From: Bacteriovoracaceae bacterium
Lineage (GTDB): Bacteria; Bdellovibrionota; Bacteriovoracia; Bacteriovoracales; Bacteriovoracaceae
Assembly: GCA_021737405.1 (NCBI GenBank)
Contig: JAIPEG010000004.1
Coordinates: 62,001 to 126,000 of the forward strand
DNA length: 64,000 nt
Reading direction: 5' to 3'
The notes under the pieces were generated by a model. It worked only from the letters and a program-made list of their open reading frames with translations, was not told the DNA's origin and did not search any database. The position numbers and the translations under genes were made by a program. Positions 60,647 to 64,000 of this stretch are shown one piece after another. Every line of letters starts with the position of its first letter. Positions within the stretch are counted from its first letter, which is position 1.

Positions 60647-62308
60647 ATGAGGTATCTAAATTTTAAAAGACGGTTAAACAGTGCAAGAGAAGGAGTTTCA
60701 CTTACTCTTCTTCTGCTGAGTTTACTCCAACTACAGACCGTTCAAGCAGGTCGTTACGATGAGTGTGAAGGGATAGATCAGGTTCAATACCAGACCGAAT
60801 ACCGGGCATGCTTAAGGTTAGAAATGACTAGCGGAGCGAATGTTGACTGCGTTGAATGTCTGTTTAGTGAACAAGAAAAAACAAATCCGTGGGTGGAAGC
60901 TCTTGGGATTGTTGCCGGACCTCTTGCTTATTTTGGTTCTGCTTATGTAGGCGCTCGTTATGCTTATAAGTCTCAAAAAGAATGGGCCGGTGCTTACGAG
61001 GCAGGTCACGCAGGTTGTACTTCAAGATTTAATTCATATCTAGATTATTCAATTACTCGTGGAGCAAATCCTATTCTTCCTGAACAGGCCGAAGGACTAA
61101 TGAGCTGTAATGGTTCTCCTTATGGTCAGTTTTCTGGTTTTGGAGGTATGGGAGGAAATGGCTTCGGTGGTTTTGGAAGTCCTTTCTTAGGAGCAGGTTT
61201 TAGTCCTGGCTTCATGGGCGGAATGATGGGACCTGGATTTGGTATCGGTGGGCAAATCGGTATTGGCGGCGGTTTCGGAATGCCTGGTGGCGGCTTTGGA
61301 ATGGGCGGATTCGGGATGGGTGGCCGAATGCCAGGTTTTGGAATCGGTGGACAAATTGGAATAGGCCTTGGCGGCGGTTTAGGCGGTGGCTTTGGAATGC
61401 CTGGCGGCGGCTTTGGCGGTGGTTTTGGAATGCCTGGTGGTGGTTTCGGCGGTGGCTTCGGTATGCCTGGTGCTGGCTTTGGAATGGGCTATGGCATGGG
61501 TGGCGGAATGCCTGGATTTGGAATGGGTTATGGTATGGGCGGCGGTATGCCGGGCTTTGGAATGGGCTACGGTATGGGCGGTGGTATGCCTGGAGCAGGT
61601 ATTGGCTTTGGGGCCGGTATTGGCTTTGGTCTTGGCGGAGGTGCTGGGGCTGGATATGGAATGGGATTACCTTACCCTGGATTAGGGGGAGGGATTAATC
61701 TTGGATTCGGAGGATCTGGTGGATTCGGTTATCCGGGAGCAGGTGGTGGTGCAGTAATGTGTTTTTCTGCCCCTTGCCCAGGAGCTGGTGGAATGGGTTT
61801 TGGTTCTCCAGGAATGGGATTTGGTGTTGGAGGCGGCATGGGAACTCCAGGCTGGGCCTTTGGTGGACCAGGTATGATAAATGGCGGAGCAGGTCTTGGT
61901 GCTGGATTTAATGGTGGCTTTAATGGTGGCTTTAATGGTGGCGGTGGCTTTAATGGTGGCTGGATGCCTGGTGGTTCTTACTTTGGAAACACTGGTGGTT
62001 TTCAAGGCAATAACTTTTGGATGCAACAGCAACAGCAGCAGCAGCAACAAATGCAGCAGCAACAGTCTCGTTCAAATTTTTCAAATTACATAAACCAATC
62101 AAATTATCAGACTGGCCAGGCGGCAGCGCAAGGGCTTTATCATAACTACTTGCAGGCAGGTCAAGCCTATGGCGCTGGTGTTCAGGGCTATGGTCAAGGT
62201 GGTGCTGGTTATGGTGGCTTCTTTGGTGGCGTACCCTATGGTATGGGTGGCGTTCGTGCAGGAGCTTCTATTGGTGGTTACGCCGGTATTGGATTTGGCT
62301 TTAATTAA
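60647..62308 (+). CDS. Exported glycine-rich repeat protein with polyglutamine tract
   Basis: 553 aa from ATG 60647, with GGAG 7 bases upstream; the track's GTG lacks one. A signal peptide (LTLLLLSLLQLQTVQA) is followed by a ~110-aa domain with 6 Cys (three possible disulphides), then ~300 residues of Gly/Met/Phe repeats (GFGMPGGGFGGGFGMPGG; GYGMGGGMPGFGM). A Gln tract with 17 Q in 18 residues comes next (MQQQQQQQQQMQQQQ). The last part is Gly/Tyr-rich. Probably a surface or structural protein that self-assembles (inference). A terminator follows. Confidence 0.75.
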   Translation: MRYLNFKRRLNSAREGVSLTLLLLSLLQLQTVQAGRYDECEGIDQVQYQTEYRACLRLEMTSGANVDCVECLFSEQEKTNPWVEALGIVAGPLAYFGSAYVGARYAYKSQKEWAGAYEAGHAGCTSRFNSYLDYSITRGANPILPEQAEGLMSCNGSPYGQFSGFGGMGGNGFGGFGSPFLGAGFSPGFMGGMMGPGFGIGGQIGIGGGFGMPGGGFGMGGFGMGGRMPGFGIGGQIGIGLGGGLGGGFGMPGGGFGGGFGMPGGGFGGGFGMPGAGFGMGYGMGGGMPGFGMGYGMGGGMPGFGMGYGMGGGMPGAGIGFGAGIGFGLGGGAGAGYGMGLPYPGLGGGINLGFGGSGGFGYPGAGGGAVMCFSAPCPGAGGMGFGSPGMGFGVGGGMGTPGWAFGGPGMINGGAGLGAGFNGGFNGGFNGGGGFNGGWMPGGSYFGNTGGFQGNNFWMQQQQQQQQQMQQQQSRSNFSNYINQSNYQTGQAAAQGLYHNYLQAGQAYGAGVQGYGQGGAGYGGFFGGVPYGMGGVRAGASIGGYAGIGFGFN

Positions 62309-62342
62309 TGCGTGATAAGTAAGAAATAAATCTTAGAAAAGA

Positions 62343-62369
62343 AAGGCTCCGTTAAGGAGCCTTTTTTAT
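62343..62369. terminator. Bidirectional terminator
   Basis: AAGGCTCC gttaa GGAGCCTT followed by T-rich sequence, between the Gly-rich protein gene and the convergent zinc-ribbon gene. Confidence 0.88.
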
Positions 62370-62782
62370 TTGTTGTGAATCAGTGTTTTAATATCGTGCC
62401 TAAATATGACTTGAATCTTGTCAGCATCTATAAGCTTATCAATAACACCAGGACCAAATTTAGGATGGTCAATAATGTCTCCAAGTTCAAACTTGGCCTT
62501 AATAGAATATTTTTGAGATTTAGAACTAGAGCTTGCTACTCTATCCATCCAAATGTCTGAAATAGAATCAGCGCTTGTGGTTTTCTTAGTTGTTTTTCCT
62601 CTTTTCGTTTTAGATGCTTTAACATTTGAAGGATCTTTGTAAGCATGAGTATTTTGGCAAGTCTTACATTGTACTTTGCCAATGGTTGTCTCACTTTTCA
62701 TGGCCATGATCAGATGGGCCAATGTGAGTTTACATTTATTACAATAGGAGAGAACTTCTTTTCCAACGCCCAGTTGACTCAT
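62366..62782 (-). CDS. Zinc-ribbon protein with tudor-like C-terminal domain
   Basis: 138 aa from ATG 62782 (MSQLGVGKEV), which has AGGA 7 bases upstream; the track's 28-residue extension is unlikely. Two CxxC pairs (CNKC and CKTC, ~15-45) form a zinc ribbon. A basic linker (KTKRGKTTKKTT) leads to a C-terminal ~45-aa domain 'GDIIDHPKFGPGVIDKLIDADKIQVIF'. That domain matches the pattern in the 81-aa protein at 19373. A DNA- or RNA-associated role is plausible. Confidence 0.72.
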   Translation of the reverse strand: MSQLGVGKEVLSYCNKCKLTLAHLIMAMKSETTIGKVQCKTCQNTHAYKDPSNVKASKTKRGKTTKKTTSADSISDIWMDRVASSSSKSQKYSIKAKFELGDIIDHPKFGPGVIDKLIDADKIQVIFRHDIKTLIHNK

Positions 62783-62897
62783 GAATATCCTTTGGATAGC
62801 TGCTATAAGGGTTTTAAGAGGGTTTAAAGTAAATGACAATGCGTGCAAAGTAAAGACTGTATGCAATGGACTAAGTATTTGAAAAAATAGTGAATGT

Positions 62898-64000
62898 ATG
62901 ACGAAAGAGAACCCTAGGGTATTGAAATTATTAGAGAAGGCAAAATCCCTACCGCGAAAGCCAGGGTGCTATCTCATGAAGTCCTCAAAGGGCAAAATAC
63001 TTTACGTCGGAAAGGCGAAAGATCTTAAGGCTCGGGTATCAAGTTATTTTCAAAAGTCAGTGAAATCTCCTAAAACAGAGATTTTGGTTGGTCACATTAG
63101 AGAATTTGAATTTCTTCTTACCGATACGGAAGCCGAAGCTCTGATCCTAGAAAATAACCTGATAAAGAAACATACCCCAAAGTACAACATTATGATGAGG
63201 GATGATAAGTCATACCCTTACATAACAATTGATTTTAACGAACCTTTTCCTCGCTTACAGTATCAACGAAAAGTTAAAAGAGGAGCAGGTAAAAAGGTCT
63301 TCGGTCCCTTCGTTCATGGAACAAATATTTCAGATGTATTAAGAATTCTTATAAAATCCTTTCAATTGAGGGATTGTACTATACGTGAGTTTCACTCAAG
63401 AAAAGAGCCATGCCTGCTTTATCAAATTAAGCAGTGTAGTGCTCCTTGTGTTGGAAAAATTTCTGCTCATCAATATGATGAAGATCTGAGATTAGCGACG
63501 AACTTCTTTGAGGATAAAGCGAAGACTTCATTCAAAATATTAGAAGAGAGAATGCATCTATTAGCAGAGAGCGAAGAGTTTGAGCACGCAGCGATGATTA
63601 GAGACAACCTAGAAGTACTTCAGCGTTTTATGGAATTTGGGAATCAAGAAAACGCAGAGATCAATGGCACTGCTAAAAATATTGATATCGTCTCCTACCA
63701 TGTTGGTGAAATTGAAGTGGATTTAGCGATTTACCTCGTTCGAAACGGCCTTTTGCTTGGACACAAGAACTTTCACTTTCCCGTTGTCGATTGTTCAGAG
63801 GAGATTGAAAGTGAAGTTATTAATTTTATCTTTCAATACTATTCTTCAGGTGGAGAGTCCCTGCCTGAAATAATTGTGACGGAGTTTTCAAAGGAGAATA
63901 ATAAACTTTTTCAAGATGCTTTAAAGTCGTTAGCTTCTATAAAGGTTTTGAAACCAAAGACTAAGAATCTCGATTTAACTTCTTTAATGAATCTAACCCA
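62898..64000 (+). CDS. uvrC: UvrABC system protein C, 5' part (cut by window edge)
   Basis: An open frame runs from ATG 62898 to the end of the window, so it is absent from the track. It begins with the GIY-YIG nuclease domain ('LPRKPGCYLMKSSKGKILYVGKAKDLKARV' in pieces) and 'EAEALILENNLIKKHTPKYN'. 'VFGPFVHG' and the 'CLLYQIKQCSAPCVGKI' cysteine cluster follow, then the UVR motif region ('EEFEHAAMIRDNLEVL'). It makes the dual incisions in nucleotide excision repair with UvrB. About 367 residues are visible of ~600. Confidence 0.96.
   Translation, partial: MTKENPRVLKLLEKAKSLPRKPGCYLMKSSKGKILYVGKAKDLKARVSSYFQKSVKSPKTEILVGHIREFEFLLTDTEAEALILENNLIKKHTPKYNIMMRDDKSYPYITIDFNEPFPRLQYQRKVKRGAGKKVFGPFVHGTNISDVLRILIKSFQLRDCTIREFHSRKEPCLLYQIKQCSAPCVGKISAHQYDEDLRLATNFFEDKAKTSFKILEERMHLLAESEEFEHAAMIRDNLEVLQRFMEFGNQENAEINGTAKNIDIVSYHVGEIEVDLAIYLVRNGLLLGHKNFHFPVVDCSEEIESEVINFIFQYYSSGGESLPEIIVTEFSKENNKLFQDALKSLASIKVLKPKTKNLDLTSLMNLT

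Noticed and set aside
61682-62062. 126-aa antisense ORF opposite the Gly-rich protein
   Set aside because: Low-complexity shadow of the Gly and Gln repeats (Leu and Thr/Ser-rich).

Overview
The window looks like chromosome of an AT-rich, Gram-negative, delta-proteobacterium-like bacterium. The best guess is a member of the Bdellovibrionota (Bacteriovorax/Halobacteriovorax-like predators). This rests on many lipoproteins and secreted proteins, an AgmX/TonB-type protein in one operon with a beta-barrel and TPR proteins (as in the Glt gliding apparatus of myxobacteria and Bdellovibrio), frequent TTG/GTG starts, and astacin-like and trypsin-like secreted proteases. The assignment is inference; no rRNA is present.

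Layout. 0.3-22.7 kb is mostly housekeeping. It holds tRNA-Leu, an SDR + acyltransferase pair, engB, a sigma54-type activator, a FliL-like protein, a run accA-yicC-gmk-spoT/rel, then maeB-ridA, a Na+/solute symporter, a lipoprotein protease, a YheT-like hydrolase and several small proteins. 23.1-35.4 kb is one long co-directional operon of mostly unrecognised exported proteins: a 711-aa lipoprotein, a collagen-like/Gly-rich protein and a coiled-coil protein with a hydrophobic hairpin. Next come a polymorphic toxin with a PT-TG pre-toxin domain and its probable immunity protein. The operon ends in a Glt-like module: OM beta-barrel, two TPR-type proteins, a small exported protein and an AgmX/TonB C-terminal protein.

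35.5-46.5 kb is the most unusual part. It is a tandem array of gene cassettes downstream of tRNA-Glu(TTC), all in one orientation. Each is bounded by a copy of the tRNA-Glu 3' end. Five copies continue into a ~156-bp repeat carrying 10-bp-phased TTCAT iterons and a paired GTGAGCA heptamer; a sixth has a diverged version of the same architecture. Three ~240-bp non-coding mini-units carry a conserved triple hairpin. Cargo: an NO-response set (truncated haemoglobin, DUF1971, Rrf2/NsrR-like), a hybrid histidine kinase, acetyltransferases, an esterase, and an ECF sigma factor fused to a degenerate F1-ATPase beta-like domain. No integrase lies in the window, so mobilisation in trans by a tyrosine recombinase is proposed.

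46.5-64 kb returns to core genes: tRNA-Glu, tRNA-Lys, mtaB, purA, serA, a scramblase-like protein, dCMP deaminase, a DnaQ-type exonuclease with a degenerate GIY-YIG region, an astacin-like protease, hppA (K+-dependent signature), murJ, a Gly-rich exported protein and the 5' part of uvrC, cut by the window edge.
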